From the NCBI RefSeq assembly GCF_031877795.1, contig NC_133971.1, forward strand, positions 84,501-148,500: DNA of 64,000 nt, given 5' to 3'. A program made the translations under genes and the position numbers. Each line of letters opens with the position of its first letter. The first letter of the stretch is position 1. Below the pieces are notes generated by a model. That model saw only the letters and a program-made list of their open reading frames with translations. It did no database searches and was not told the DNA's origin. This DNA is from Strix aluco. Lineage: Eukaryota > Chordata > Aves > Strigiformes > Strigidae. Below, one piece after another: positions 25,201-36,200 of this stretch.

Positions 25201-28200
25201 CAGCTGGTGACAGCCCAGTTGTACAGAGAGTTCAGTGTTAAGACACCACACAAGATCGGGTGGCTGAGGAGTCCCTGCCCAGCACATATGAATAGGTTCC
25301 TGCTCAGGTTTTGGCTACAGATTTAACTTTTCCCCCTACAGCTACAGGACAGAGAATCATACGTTGCCTTGCTGGTGGGTGCCAAGTACGGCGTGAGCCA
25401 GATTATCAATAATAAGCTCAACATCATAGCAAGTCTGGCAGAGTTTGCAAACATCAGCAGGGTGGAGCTTACAGAGGAGTCTGAAAAAGTGAGCATGGTG
25501 AAAATCTACCTGCAGGATCTGAAGGTAAGCGGTGCTTTCCCAATGGCCAGCTTGTGGCTGTGTCAGGGCCGGAGAACAAGTGGGGAGTCATTCACACCAT
25601 CTATTCTTCTCAAAATCTGGCATTTAGCTGATGGTGTCATCAGTACAAAAGGCTTAGAACAGACTCAGAAGGGAAAGCTTGAAGGAAGCATACAAAATAA
25701 GGGAAGAAAATTGATTCTTCCTGTTGTCCTCCATCAGTGAGAAATATCAAAGAAACAAAATGCAAGAAAAACAATTTCTCTTCTTTCTCTGTGCTTCATG
25801 CAAAGCCAGAGTGCTCTGCAGTAAGGGTGATATGGGAGAAAAGGAATGTCTTGAACGTGCAACGTGTTCCTGCAGGTTGTGGTACGAGCAATATTTGTCC
25901 ATTCTAATATTTTTTACTGTTTTCTCCCCATCCCACACCCCAAAAAAAGCTGCTGACTCTGCTGCTGGAATCAAACAGTGCAAAGGATCTTGTCTGCCTC
26001 ATCACTGGCTATTACAGACTGTTTGTGGATGCAAATGTCTCCATATTTACCTGGGGAGAGAAAAAACAGCAACTGCACCGTGTCTCAGCTGAAGAAGGTT
26101 TAAAAAGAAAAGCTGTTTTTTTGCCAAGGGATGGGGAGAAAGTGGGTGGATCCTCCAGCAATTAGAGGCATTTTTCCCTCCTGGGAATAGCATCATGCTC
26201 GAACAGTAGCCCAGGGGTGTGCAGTGGCACTTGCAGATCATGAAGACTGCCAGCCTTGCTGCTGGCAGTGTTGGGTGGTTTCCATCAACCCCAGACACTC
26301 GGGCAGGGGAGGAGCAGCGGTAATGGTCAGCTCCTCCCAGAAGTGCAGGCAGAGTGCCTGCCGTGGAAATGGCAGACCTGTCCCTGAGCGCTCACGCTCT
26401 TGTTACCAGCCTCCTGAACAGCTTCCCCAGGGCTGGCGTCCCTGGGCCTGGAGATGGGGGATCTGTTTGCCGTGCTGCCCTGTCCCCTGTCAGGATGAGT
26501 GCCGCCTCGCAGGGGTGGCAGGCTGAGCCTTCAGGCAGTGAGTTCATGGCTGCTGTTCTGCAGCTGCCTCTGGTACTGCTCTGCAGTAAAACTGGGCGAA
26601 GCAGCCAGGAGGGACCCGGTTACAGCCCTGCAGGGTCATATTTCTTCTTCGCTTTGTTTGCTAAAGAGCAGGTGAGGGCAGAGCTCTCTGGGCCTTGAGG
26701 CCCTCCTGTGCAGACAAGTTCATAACCCTTGTCTGGCTGTTCCTCCTTGCCACTGCAAAGGACAGGCTGATAGATGTGTTTAATTCCCAGGGTATGAATC
26801 TCGAACTGGCAGTGACTCTGAAGACTCCTGGGAGCTGGATTCCTCCTCAGAGCATTGCCTGGACACTCCTGTCGCATACGGCAGTGCCCGTCCTGTGTGC
26901 CACAAGGAGAAGCTGGGAGAGCTCTGCAGCCTGGAGGAGGACAACACAAAGGCCCGAGCTGGAGGGAGTGACCAGTGTGATGGGGGTGACAACGCAACCG
27001 ACAGCACATCCGAGACTTCGGATTCAGCCAACACGGAGAGCCGAGGGTTTAAGACAAGTGGCTCCAGTGACTCTATGGATGCACTGGAGGAAGATGAGTT
27101 GGAAGCTTGCTCTTCCTGCAGGCCAGAATTCTTCCACTTCTACACACCAACAGTCCAGGAGATGAGCAGCTCAGACAAGAGCTTCTTCCCCATTCATGCT
27201 GCAGGAGGCTCCAGCAGCACAGAAACCAGAGACTACTTCTGCTTCTTGCAGGTGCCGCATGCAGAGGGGCCGGGGTATGAAGACAGCCCCTCCGAGCAGA
27301 GAGGGGAGGATGTTGGTGCCTCTGTGCTGGAGACCAAGCTGTCTGAGAGGAACACCATGGGCTACTACAACCTGTGCTACAGCGTATCACCTGCAGGTGG
27401 TATGGAGAGGAGCAACGTCAGTCACAGCCCTCAGAGAAGTCCCTGGAAAGATGGGTCTGCCCGGGAAGAGGCACCATGTGGAGCAGAGCGGGTGGCAGAG
27501 GCGAGCGACCTCATTTTGGAGCCACCCCCAGGGTTTGGTGACACCAGCTCTGAGGAGGAGTTCTATGATGCTGCAGACAGGCTCAGCCCTCCAGATGCCC
27601 TGGCAGGTAAACCCTCACCCACAGGCTGCAGGTTGCTGCAGGTTTCCTTCCTGCATGTTCAGGCACAAAATTGTAAATTCTGGAAGTTTTTATCATCTAA
27701 ATATTCAGGCTGGGAGTTTCTGATAATGTTTCTATTCAGTGTTAATAAATCTACAGCTGTAGGCAGTGCTCTCTGTAGCTGCTGCTTATATCACCAAATT
27801 TTACTTGAGAATGATAGCTGTACCTGCAGTCCGATCAAGGGACGCCATTAAACAAGGGGAGACTATCTAGCACCCTTCAGCACTAATCCTGAGCTTCAGT
27901 CTTTGCAGCCACAAGCCCTGACTCTATTTTTCTTGAGACAGCTGATTCCAAGTAGGTGCTTGACCCATAACAGAAGTTGCCTGTGGCACTTGGGAGCCAG
28001 GCTTTGCTGCCAAACTCTGCAATTGCAGGACCTGTGTTAAGAGCTTTTTGGCCTACTGCATAGATGTGGGTATTCTGCTGCCTGGGGCTCTTTCCTGACT
28101 TACATGTGTTTTTCTTGCCAGCAGGGTACAGTATGACCCGGGAGGGTACAGACAACTCCTCCCGCCTCCTAAAGAAACTAAGGTGTTACAGCTTGGGGGA

Positions 28201-30454
28201 AAACCTGATGACAAGGCAGACAGCAAGGGAGAAACACAGAAAGGAGAAGGAGCTGACATATGCCAAGAACCTGAGAAAGAGGAGATCTTTCCTGAAAACT
28301 GATTACACCTCACAGGTCACTTTCCCCTTGGCTTTGCCAGACTCTCTGCAGAGCTACTACTCTTGGCCACCTCCCCCACCGCTGCTGGCTCAGCCCCCTG
28401 CTCCACCCTCCTCAGAGGACATCGAGAAGGATGCAGAGCTGGAAATTCCTGCTGCCACCCAGGCCCAGAGAGACACTGCCAGCACAGACCCATCCTCTGA
28501 CCTGATGGAAATGGAGCCTGACACCATGGAAACAAAATCGGTGACTGACTCGGTGGTTTATTCCATTTCAGCTGTTCGCCTGCAGGGTGACCAGCACAGG
28601 GAGGAGAGTGCAGGTGTTGCCGTGCACTTGGACGGTGGCATCCAGCCCACACATGCCGCGCATCCACCTTTCCTGTCCCTGGAGGAAGCTGAGCCCCTTT
28701 CTGGGGGGCAAAGCAGAGCTGCCCAGGAAAGTTCCTCTGCAAAGACAAACGCTGCGTGGCCGAGTGAGGAGAGCTGCATGGCCACCGGGGGCTGGCGGGC
28801 CCGCCTGTCACTGGGTGAGGTGGGTGAGGTGATGGCAGCCCAGCAGAAGGCTGGCGGTGCACCCCCAGTCCTGGACCGGGAGGTGACCTGCCCTGCTGAT
28901 GAACACGTGCTGCCGCCCTTGGCTCATGGGCCCAGCGTGGCCTCTCCCCAGGACCAGGAGCTGCTCCCCACAACCGCGGGGCAGGCAGCATGCGAGGAGC
29001 CTGCCCTGGCTCCCGGTGAAGAAGGAAGAGCTAATGGTGACAGCTGTGCTGAAAACAGCAGCGACAGTGCCTGGTCACAGGCCAAAAGCAGACAAATGAT
29101 AACCAAGGAGGCCTTACGGAAAGTGCACAGTAAAAATCATGTGGGTTTTCCAGATGCAACCCAGCTCTTAACAGATTGCAGCAGCACTTCAGGGGTTATA
29201 ACTCGCCTCTCCTGGCTCTCATTTGGGATGAGGACAGACCTCACATCGCCCAGCCCATCTCAGGAAAGGGTAGATACCCCACTAGAGCTTTTGGCCTCTC
29301 AGAAGACCAGCGGGTGCCTGGGGGCTGCTGCTGTCAGAAGGGAGATGCAGACATCCCCAGATGGACCACCCTTCGAGAAAGAGTTGGTAATCAGCCAGGG
29401 GCTGGCTGAAGGAGAGCCTGGAAGAGACACAGGAAATGTGGCTCACAAACAGCTGCAGCCTCTTCAGGCTCCTCTTCCCAGAGAACAGGCTACTGAGGTG
29501 GGGAAGGACTCCCCTCTGACTCCATCTCTAGGGCTTTCCACCTCCTCGGGCCCAACTCCCTTGGGCTCATTGGGGAAAAGAGCAGGAGACCATGGGGCTT
29601 CAAAACACTCCTTCCTCTGCTTTAACCACAAGAAGGATGAGCAGACCCCTTCTGACCCCATCATGACCAGATCCTTGGGTTTTTCCACAGTGAAGATGAC
29701 GTCTCCACCACACCTTGGGATGGACAAGTGCAGCTGCCGGCTGTCCTATATCAGCTGCTTCCACAGGCCTGATGACAAGGGGGAACGTGAACCCACCGTC
29801 CCCGTGTGTGGCACATTCCTGGGGCCCCTCACCACTCCACCATCCAGCAGCTGCAGCCTTCCCGGGACTCCTGTGAGCAGTTACCCTCTCTCCATTGCTG
29901 GGGACGTGGCATGGTGGGACCCTCACGTCCAAGCCCTCAGCCAGCTGAAGGACCAAGCACGGATGAGCCCTGCAGATTTCTCTTGCTTCCTCACCTACAC
30001 CACAGAGCTTCAGGAGGTTGTGGGGAAGCTCTCCGGGAACCAAGCGACACACCTGCAGGATCAATGTGCAGAGCAGGGCGCTGAGAGCAAGGGTGCCCTT
30101 GGCTTAGCCTCCCAGGACCTGCTGTCCAGTTGCCAGGAGCTCCTGAAAACCGAGCAGCCCCTTGGAGAGCTACAGGGTACACTGAGGGCAACATTTGACC
30201 ACCTGGTTCAGCTGGCAGTGGCCTGCTTCCAGGTGACGCACTGCCGGATGTGCAGGCAGAGGCAGCAGGAGCTCGGGGCTGCCCTCCTGGATGTGGTGGG
30301 CACCTACCACCAGCTTGTGCAGGCTGTTCACCAGCAGCTTCGCAGGCAAGACTGCCCAGATCTGGGCGCCAAGCTCCTCGCCCGCCAGCACACAGCCCTT
30401 ACAGCTGCCATGTTTTGTCTCCTGCAGCAGTTCAGGGTGCCCCCATTGTTGTGA
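7170..30454 (+). CDS. FRMPD1: FRMPD1, FERM and PDZ domain-containing scaffold protein
   Basis: Coding exons: 7170-7270, 8056-8213, 10141-10243, 10588-10633, 13107-13214, 17343-17438, 20448-20573, 21696-21815, 22121-22257, 23486-23612, 24007-24102, 25342-25524, 25950-26097, 26791-27606, 28125-30454. All junctions keep frame and give about 1564 aa, close to the human protein (about 1578). A PDZ domain spans about residues 54-136, with HYGF in place of the usual GLGF carboxylate loop. A FERM module spans about 173-500 and includes [20 protein letters not shown] and a PH-like F3 lobe. The rest is a long Ser/Pro/Glu-rich disordered tail ending in a conserved Cys-containing helical segment. Family knowledge: FRMPD1 is a membrane-associated scaffold that binds the G-protein modulators GPSM1/GPSM2. 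The start was chosen because MEDLDTN...[10 protein letters not shown] matches the family N-terminus. The introns hold one ERVK solo LTR. Confidence 0.97.
8056..8213 (+). CDS. FRMPD1: FRMPD1 coding exon 2, start of PDZ domain
   Basis: Acceptor tacag and donor gtaagc flank the exon. It encodes a Ser/Gly-rich linker and then the first PDZ strands ([25 protein letters not shown]). Residues about 34-86. Confidence 0.94.
10141..10243 (+). CDS. FRMPD1: FRMPD1 coding exon 3, PDZ core
   Basis: The acceptor is cccacag and the donor gtgtgg. The exon carries the PDZ motif [13 protein letters not shown] and the helix VERAADIIR. Residues about 87-120. Confidence 0.95.
10588..10633 (+). CDS. FRMPD1: FRMPD1 coding exon 4, last PDZ strand
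   Basis: A 46-bp micro-exon encoding [15 protein letters not shown], the terminal beta strand of the PDZ domain. The acceptor is ttacag and the donor gtaaat. It ends on a codon boundary. Confidence 0.93.
13107..13214 (+). CDS. FRMPD1: FRMPD1 coding exon 5, PDZ-FERM linker
   Basis: Encodes [20 protein letters not shown] and [14 protein letters not shown] (residues 137-172), strongly conserved in the family. It is 36 whole codons. The donor gtcagt is followed at once by three perfect cagtgggg octamers. Confidence 0.95.
13217..13240 (+). repeat. cagtgggg octamer x3 next to a splice donor
   Basis: Three perfect 8-bp units begin two bases after the FRMPD1 exon 5 end and overlap the donor site. 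G-runs just inside an intron commonly act as intronic splicing enhancers. That effect here is inference. Confidence 0.8.
17343..17438 (+). CDS. FRMPD1: FRMPD1 coding exon 6, start of FERM F1 lobe
   Basis: Encodes [20 protein letters not shown] and RFETSTTVK (residues 173-204), the ubiquitin-like first strands of the FERM domain. The acceptor is tctgcag and the donor gtaatg. It is 32 whole codons. Confidence 0.95.
17952..18546 (-). mobile_element. Solo LTR, ERVK-like (class II), with 6-bp target duplication
   Basis: A 595-bp unit with TG...CA ends, antisense to FRMPD1. In LTR orientation it has a TATA-like TTATATG box (about 18326-18332 on the minus strand), an AATAAA signal (complement of 18022-18027) about 70 bp before the end, and the terminal ACGGTAACA. 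Direct repeats TTTCTG flank it at 17946-17951 and 18547-18552. Six bases is the duplication length expected for class II/ERVK insertions. No internal viral genes adjoin it, so this is a recombined solo LTR inside the intron between FRMPD1 coding exons 6 and 7. Confidence 0.82.
20448..20573 (+). CDS. FRMPD1: FRMPD1 coding exon 7, FERM F1
   Basis: Encodes [20 protein letters not shown] and [20 protein letters not shown] (residues 205-246). The acceptor is ttcacag and the donor gtgagc. Whole codons. Confidence 0.95.
21696..21815 (+). CDS. FRMPD1: FRMPD1 coding exon 8, FERM F1/F2 junction
   Basis: Encodes [20 protein letters not shown] followed by [12 protein letters not shown] (residues 247-286), a classic FERM F1-to-F2 transition. 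The acceptor is ttgcag and the donor gtgaaa. Confidence 0.95.
22121..22257 (+). CDS. FRMPD1: FRMPD1 coding exon 9, FERM F2
   Basis: Encodes [20 protein letters not shown] and [17 protein letters not shown] (residues 287-331), helices of the F2 lobe. The acceptor is ttccag and the donor gtaagt. It ends two bases into a Glu codon. Confidence 0.95.
23486..23612 (+). CDS. FRMPD1: FRMPD1 coding exon 10, FERM F2
   Basis: Encodes [20 protein letters not shown] and [13 protein letters not shown] (residues 332-374), nearly invariant in FRMPD proteins. The acceptor is tggcag and the donor gtagtg. Confidence 0.95.
24007..24102 (+). CDS. FRMPD1: FRMPD1 coding exon 11, FERM F2 to F3
   Basis: Encodes [20 protein letters not shown] then FNATLM (residues 375-406). 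The acceptor is the AG of ttgaag at 24005-24006, chosen because it restores frame and matches the family at this junction. The donor is gtacga. Confidence 0.88.
25342..25524 (+). CDS. FRMPD1: FRMPD1 coding exon 12, FERM F3
   Basis: Encodes [20 protein letters not shown] and [20 protein letters not shown] (residues 407-467), the PH/PTB-like F3 lobe. The acceptor is ctacag and the donor gtaagc. 61 whole codons. Confidence 0.95.
25950..26097 (+). CDS. FRMPD1: FRMPD1 coding exon 13, end of FERM F3
   Basis: Encodes [20 protein letters not shown] and HRVSAEE (residues 468-516), the final F3 helix. Both splice sites look poor: seven As precede the acceptor AG, and the donor reads gtttaa. The conserved protein and the phase match to the next exon (G|GGTATGAA) support them. 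Confidence 0.86.
26791..27606 (+). CDS. FRMPD1: FRMPD1 coding exon 14, acidic disordered region
   Basis: An 816-bp exon after acceptor tcccag, ending at donor gtaaac. It encodes an acidic Ser-rich region with the conserved blocks [20 protein letters not shown] and [17 protein letters not shown]. Residues about 517-788. No folded domain is evident. Confidence 0.93.
28125..30454 (+). CDS. FRMPD1: FRMPD1 coding exon 15, C-terminal exon
   Basis: A 2330-bp terminal exon ending at TGA 30452-30454. The acceptor is a tandem ccagcag, so the exon may also begin at 28122 and add one Ala. It encodes [54 protein letters not shown], and a C-terminal helical segment with LLSSCQELL and [20 protein letters not shown]. 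The middle is low-complexity and typical of this family. Confidence 0.95.
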
Positions 30455-32490
30455 CAAGGCTCTTTGGTGGCACAAGTGCACTGGGTGGGGAAGGGCCCAG
30501 CCATGTTCTCTGTGTCCACTGCCAGCTCTCCCCCCACGGGACACTCAGCCCTGCAGCTTGGGGATGGCCACAGAAGGACGCGTCCGTGCGCGTTGGCTCA
30601 GCTGCACCGAGAGCCGCTGTGTCTGCAGGTGGTGGTGGGGCAGGGCATACTGCCCTCAGCCTAGCTGCGTGCACAACCTGTATGTAATATGCAACCTCTA
30701 GAGAGCTTCAGTGGCTTGTGCATCTCGCCTGGGGCTTGTCCCTCACCTCCCGAGGGCCTTGCAGGTGGCCAGTCTCCAGGTGTTGTCTTGGCTGCCTTCC
30801 GTTGCCTGTGGAGAAAGATGGGAGCCTTTTGGCCTGCTCTTCCTCCTGCTCCTTACTCTCGGGCTGACTCTGGTAGTGATGTCAAATCCCACCCTGGCCT
30901 GACTTGAAGGAACCAAGGCGGCTTTGTCCACCTTCCATAGCTGAGGGTATGTCTGGGCTCGTGAGGGAAACCTCTTTGGGAACACAGCTGTGCTCTATTT
31001 AACTGCTTTTCCTCGCAAGGGCAGAAGAGGGTTGTCCCAGGCGAGGCGGGCAACACAATGCCCTGCTCTTCTGATATGGTTCCTGTGTGTCAGCCAGCTC
31101 TTCTGTTTCCTTCTGCTGATGCTTGGGAAAGTCCCCAGTTACCCCCCCACGCTGCTTAACGGATCTTTGTCTTCCAGGAGGAACGAGCAAGTCCTGAGGC
31201 TGAAATGCCGCCTTCGCAGCAGTGGAGATGGCCCGTTATTAGGAGAGGGCGAGCCCTTCTGCCCCACCTCACCAGTGGCTCTTCTCCGCCCTCTGCGGAA
31301 CACCCCTCACCAGGGGTGAGCCGCTCACCCTTTGGCCGGCCAAGCCATGCATCCCTCGTCATGGGCACTCTGGTGCTGGAGGCCTGACCTCAGCACCCAA
31401 GGAGGAGGAGGGCAGAGGCAGGCCCCCCACTGCTGGTGTTTAGCCCAGGGGTGTGTTTGGGGACAGCTGGCTTTCTGTGAGGGGTCTCTGCAGCAGGTGA
31501 GCTGCGCAATGGGCTGTGGCTGCAGCGGGTCAGTTGCTGCAGCCAAGCGTGCGCAGGGTTGGGGGGGGGGGTCTGCCCTGGGCAGCAGAGGGGCACGGGG
31601 GTGCTGTGGGACAGGGCCAGCTCTGCCCTCGCACACCCCATCTCACAGGGCAGTGTGGGGACAGGGTGGCCCTGTAACGTCTGTGGGAGGCCACCTCCAC
31701 TTTCTGCTCATTCTTCAGTGTGTCCGGAGGGAGCGAAGGGCAAGTCCTTGCAGCTGACCCCGTGTGCACAGCAGCATCCCCAGGAAACCTCCCTGAGCGG
31801 GTAGACCCCAACAGCCAGGAAACACCCACAGGAACCAGGCAACCTTCACCAGCCCCACGCAGAGCCCCTGCAGCTCGCTGCGCCTGCGGGCACCAGCTGT
31901 CCCCTGGCCGCGGGGACAGGGCTGGGAGTGCTGCCGGTGGTTTGGGCGCAGCGAGGAACTTACAGACTCCCCCACTGAGGCCCCCCTGCAGCTGCTGGTC
32001 CACAGCACACGAGAGGCACAAGCTGGAAGGGCACTGGGGATGGCGACGGAGCCCACAGGGCACTGAACAGGCACCGGCAAACCCCAATTCAGCAGGGGGC
32101 GGGCAACACCATGTCTACCAACAGCAGCTGCCACCGGCCCCACCGACACCAAATGTCAGGAGGTGTAAAACGCTTTTCCTGTGCACGTGTAAGCCAACAA
32201 GACAGTAATTTACCTCAGGAGACTTCAAATTCTTCCACTGATGGTCAGCCATAGGCATTCACTGCAAGGTTTGTTTGGTTGGTTTTTTTTAGCAGCTGGC
32301 TGAGGTAACATACCACATTAGATGTATCAAAAATGCTTTCTGCTGTGGCCGTGAAACACATCCCTGTGGTTTGTGCAGGGCACAGTCAAAGGCACCCTTC
32401 CAGGAGGCACATCAGGGTCAGCAAACTGCCTTTCAGCGTGTGATGTACCATGCACCAGTAACTGCAAGGATGCAATGCCAGTTTAAGAAT
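30455..32490. other. Interval between FRMPD1 stop and TRMT10B 3' end
   Basis: This holds the start of the FRMPD1 3' UTR. I find no plus-strand AATAAA or ATTAAA in it; the first plus-strand AATAAA is at 33063-33068, inside the TRMT10B last exon. Open frames between 31300 and 32200 follow from high GC and have no family signature. A run of about eleven Gs sits near 31560-31571. Confidence 0.5.
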
Positions 32491-32496
32491 AAGCGT

Positions 32497-32502
32497 TTTA
32501 TT
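32497..32502 (-). terminator. TRMT10B: Candidate poly(A) signal of TRMT10B
   Basis: The minus strand reads AATAAA about 605 bases after the TRMT10B stop codon. It is the nearest canonical signal I found downstream of that stop. Confidence 0.55.
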
Positions 32503-33062
32503 TATAGATTAGATGCACAAGATTAGCTATAGGCTTCAACAACTCACCAAGTCTTCAGTGCAACTGGTTTAAACTTGTTTGGACATGATGCACCTGGAAA
32601 CTGTTTCTCCACTGGGGAATTGCTTCCCATCTTGTGTTCCCCAACTGGAACAGCACTGTCCTTTTCCACGGGAAGGAATTTTCCTCACCAGTGAGTTTTG
32701 CAATTCTAACTTCACCTTCCTTACTGTTTAACCAAGATGAAAGAAATACCTTAAAGCTCTCTTCCCTGTCCCAGAACAAGAGTAGATGCAGGAGTCAGAA
32801 ACACTAACAAGCATCTCCAAACAAGCCAAACTGAACTCCTGCCAGTTTTTACTTGATCCCAGGGCTCCATCGGCTTTGTTTTCTGTTCCAAGGGGAAAAG
32901 TAATGTCCAGCATTGTACTGCTGAGGTAGAACATGTCACTCTTGACAAGCTCCTTACACAAGATTTAAGCAGAGCCATTTTCTCTATGCACATTCATACC
33001 AGTGCCTCTGCTTGAAATTTGGAGTTTGCCTCTCTTGTCTGCAGAGCTCCTTAACATCACAA

Positions 33063-33068
33063 AATAAA
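33063..33068 (+). terminator. First plus-strand AATAAA after FRMPD1
   Basis: A canonical signal 2.6 kb after the FRMPD1 stop, located opposite the TRMT10B 3' UTR and 39 bp from its stop codon. If it is used, the two convergent genes overlap by about 0.6 kb. A weaker, earlier signal cannot be excluded. Confidence 0.3.
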
Positions 33069-33106
33069 CAATTTTCTTGTGCATTCTCATAGTGAGGTAT
33101 TTCCAC

Positions 33107-33213
33107 TTATTTCACTGCATCTGGTAGCACATAGCCTTTTCCGGTAGAAACTCCAGCTTTCAAGGCTGCTGGCCAGCTTTGAGTCTCATAGTAAGTTGAT
33201 AAGACATCAAACA
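33107..33213 (-). CDS. TRMT10B: TRMT10B exon 8 and stop
   Basis: Encodes VFDVLSTYYETQSWPAALKA and GVSTGKGYVLPDAVK, ending at TAA (complement of 33107-33109). The acceptor is ccccacag. Confidence 0.95.
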
Positions 33214-36200
33214 CTGTGGGGAAGAGAGATGTGCCATGCTGTGATACCGGTACCAGTGGCAAGCTCTACAGTACATACCCCACTGGCTGCATAACAGCTG
33301 ATGCCAGAGAAGGTCAGCATGGGGTCTGCATTCCCCCCCCATTTTAAATCTGATGAGCAAGTGTTTGAGGCAGCTCATCCAGGAGCAGAGGAATATTCTG
33401 AAGACTCTGGGGAGCACTGGCTAGGAAAAGCAGAGGCTGTGTCAACTAAGGCGAGGTGCCTCCAATCCCGTTTGACTAAGCTGTGCTGCCTGCACATGCT
33501 GCTGACAGAACACCCGTGGTTGGTCACACCTACCGCGCTTCACCACTGCTGCTCAGATGCTGTCTCCCCGTGTCAGGGCTCCCGTGGACACACCGTGGTG
33601 TCTAGCAGCTGTGCCTGGTGCTCTGCAGAGCCCTGCACCATCTCTGCCTTGTCCTTGTGCCAGAGCTAAGAACTGACTCAAGCCCCACCACAGTCCCTGG
33701 CAGAGGTGCCTAGGACCAGTGGCAGAGGCGGAGGAGCACGGGCACGTCCACTGCTGTGAGCGGCTGGCCCGGTCCACGGTCACGACACGGAGCCATCACC
33801 GTGCTGCAGCAGGCGAACGGCCGCCCTGCTGTCAGCCTTGCCCTGATCAAGCCCGACAGCCCTGAACAAATCTGTCCTCCCTTGATGGGACCCTGTGTGA
33901 CTGCCAGCAGCGGCAGCCACCTCACACCCCCTGCACCGGCTGCTCACTGCTTTGTGCAAACCAAGGGTGAGGCAAGCCCTGCTCCCCCACAGCAGGCTGA
34001 TGCAGAGAAGCACACGACACCTTTAAAACGAGGCAGCAGGGATAAAACCCAGTAAGAGAAACCTCTGCTGACAGTGCCTCCCCATTTCTCAGCACTGGGC
34101 CTCCACTTTGGAAACCCTGCAGTGCGTGACAGCCCCTCCAGCCCAGGGCCGGACACAGCTCAGCCCCTCACCTTGGTTAATTGCCAGGGTCTCCGAGTGG
34201 TAGTTCTTGGTGTTAATGGCTTTCACCATGTACTCTCGAATGGGGAGGCGGGCTGTTTGCAAGGACTGCTCTTGTGCCCTGTGCAGGGTCAGCTTCTGCA
34301 AGGGAAACCAGAACAAGGTGCCCCATGTGCGCAAACTTGCACACCTGTAGCACGGACGTTCTTTTGGGTACAAGCAGCTGTGAAGCTGAAAACTGTCCTG
34401 GGACTCATTTCACCCAGACTGCTGCAGCCTGGTGAGGGATCCAGGCAGAACCTTGAGAAAAACGGATGGTGGCACAGCAGCCATGTCTTGGATCAAGGCA
34501 GCAGCAGCACTGGGTGCACCAATGGGACATCTCTGCTCTCGTGAGGGGCAGACAGCACCTTCCAGTCCTGACAAGCTACTACCCACCTTGTGAATACTTT
34601 CATCCACCAGGCCTCCCAGGACGTACACTTTACTGGGATCAATATCTTCAAGGACTAGAAACAAGAGAAGCACTTGCTCACCACCACACAGCAGTAAAAT
34701 CTTGTCCTACACCAGACCCCACTTCCATGAGAAAGCTGTGGCCAGAGCTGCCCCTCACCCCGGAGCCTCAGAGCGCGCAGGAGCCTGAGGTCTCAGGGAC
34801 AGAAGCACCCGCTGGCACCTGCCAGCAAGAGGGAGATGAGACAGTGGCTGGAAGCAGAGTGCCAGTGGCGCCGCGCACTGCTCCCCTTGGCGCTGTCTGA
34901 TCTGAGATGTGACTGGGTTGGTCACTCTGATCCCAATCTGCGCTGCAGATGCCTCCCCACTGTCGAGGTCACCTACTAAAACCCTCCCCCACACTCCATG
35001 GATACTTTATCAGAGTAAGGCACTCTCGTAAAACAAGGAGGGGATCTACATCCTCAGAAACCCATGGCCAGTTAGAAATGGAGGAAGAGGAGAAAATAAA
35101 CACGGCAGCAAATTAAGTATAAAGGGAATGTTGTAGCTGCTGCATTGTTTCAGAGATGTCATTTAGACTGTCTCCAAAACTGCCACTGCATCTCCACTTT
35201 GCCACTTCGCAGTATTACACACTGCAGGGGGTCTACACACAGGTTTTAAGTAAGTCAGCTGCAGATCACACACAGTCCTGAGTCAAAACCTCATTCCCCG
35301 TCAAAACAGATTAAGCAAGGAATATATTTAGCATCAGACCTAAGTATACAGTACATCTCATGCAATCTGAGATGCTGAATGCTTGGAATTGAATCACCTG
35401 AAGTATGAAATAGTCTCAAAAAGAAAAGCTTAAAAATCAACCTTTTGCCCTAGCTCCCCTGTGCCTAAAGCATGTAAAATATTTACCATTCTGAGAATCA
35501 GGAGTGAGATAAACAATTGCATCTAAAGGAAACAGGTCCAGGTAACTTTCTGGAGTTGTATCCATCTGAAAAATACAAAACAGGGAGAGAAGCAGCCCAT
35601 TAGCCCAAAGTTCATCTGCCAGAGCAAAACCCACTCTCAGACTCAAGAAATATCCTGGAACTGACACTACTGCCTGAGGTGTTTAAACTCCTGCAGATGA
35701 GTGTGGGGTTTTTTTAAATTGGAAAATGTTTCTATATGAGCACTGAATATGTTATCTCAAAATCAATTAAATTATCTTCTCATCAAAATACCTAGATGTG
35801 GTTTGAGGGAGAGCAGCCATAATTACCTAATTTTAAATGAAATTCTAATTCTTGAGAGATTCAGGAATCTCCACTTCAGGTGTTTTCCCCCTTTCACTGT
35901 TACCAGCTGCAGCCCCATGTGTACTGTAGAACACAGGGCTTGATGTTGCTGCCATCACCTCTGTGTGGGTCTCATGCCTGAGTCAGACCTGAGATGGGTA
36001 CAAAAACCCTGGACAGGAATGCCTGAGCTGCCTAATCCCCGACCGAGCTGACGTGTCTGCCTGTCCCCACTGTCACAGGTCTCTCTGCAGAAGTAGCACC
36101 CAGAGAAGGAATTCTCCTGCAGGCAGGAGGGACACGACCTAACCTGAAGGTCTTGCACATCGCCCCCATCATATGTCAGTTCTCAGCTCCTGCCAAAGGG

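Larger units (their letters stand above)
7271..28124. other. FRMPD1: FRMPD1 introns
   Basis: Fourteen introns separate the coding exons; the largest are 13215-17342 (4.1 kb), 17439-20447 (3.0 kb) and 10634-13106 (2.5 kb). Apart from the solo LTR at 17952-18546 and the octamer repeat at 13217-13240, I see no recognisable repeat family, RNA gene or extra coding exon in them. Several GC-rich open frames near 9250-11100 look like chance. Confidence 0.6.
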
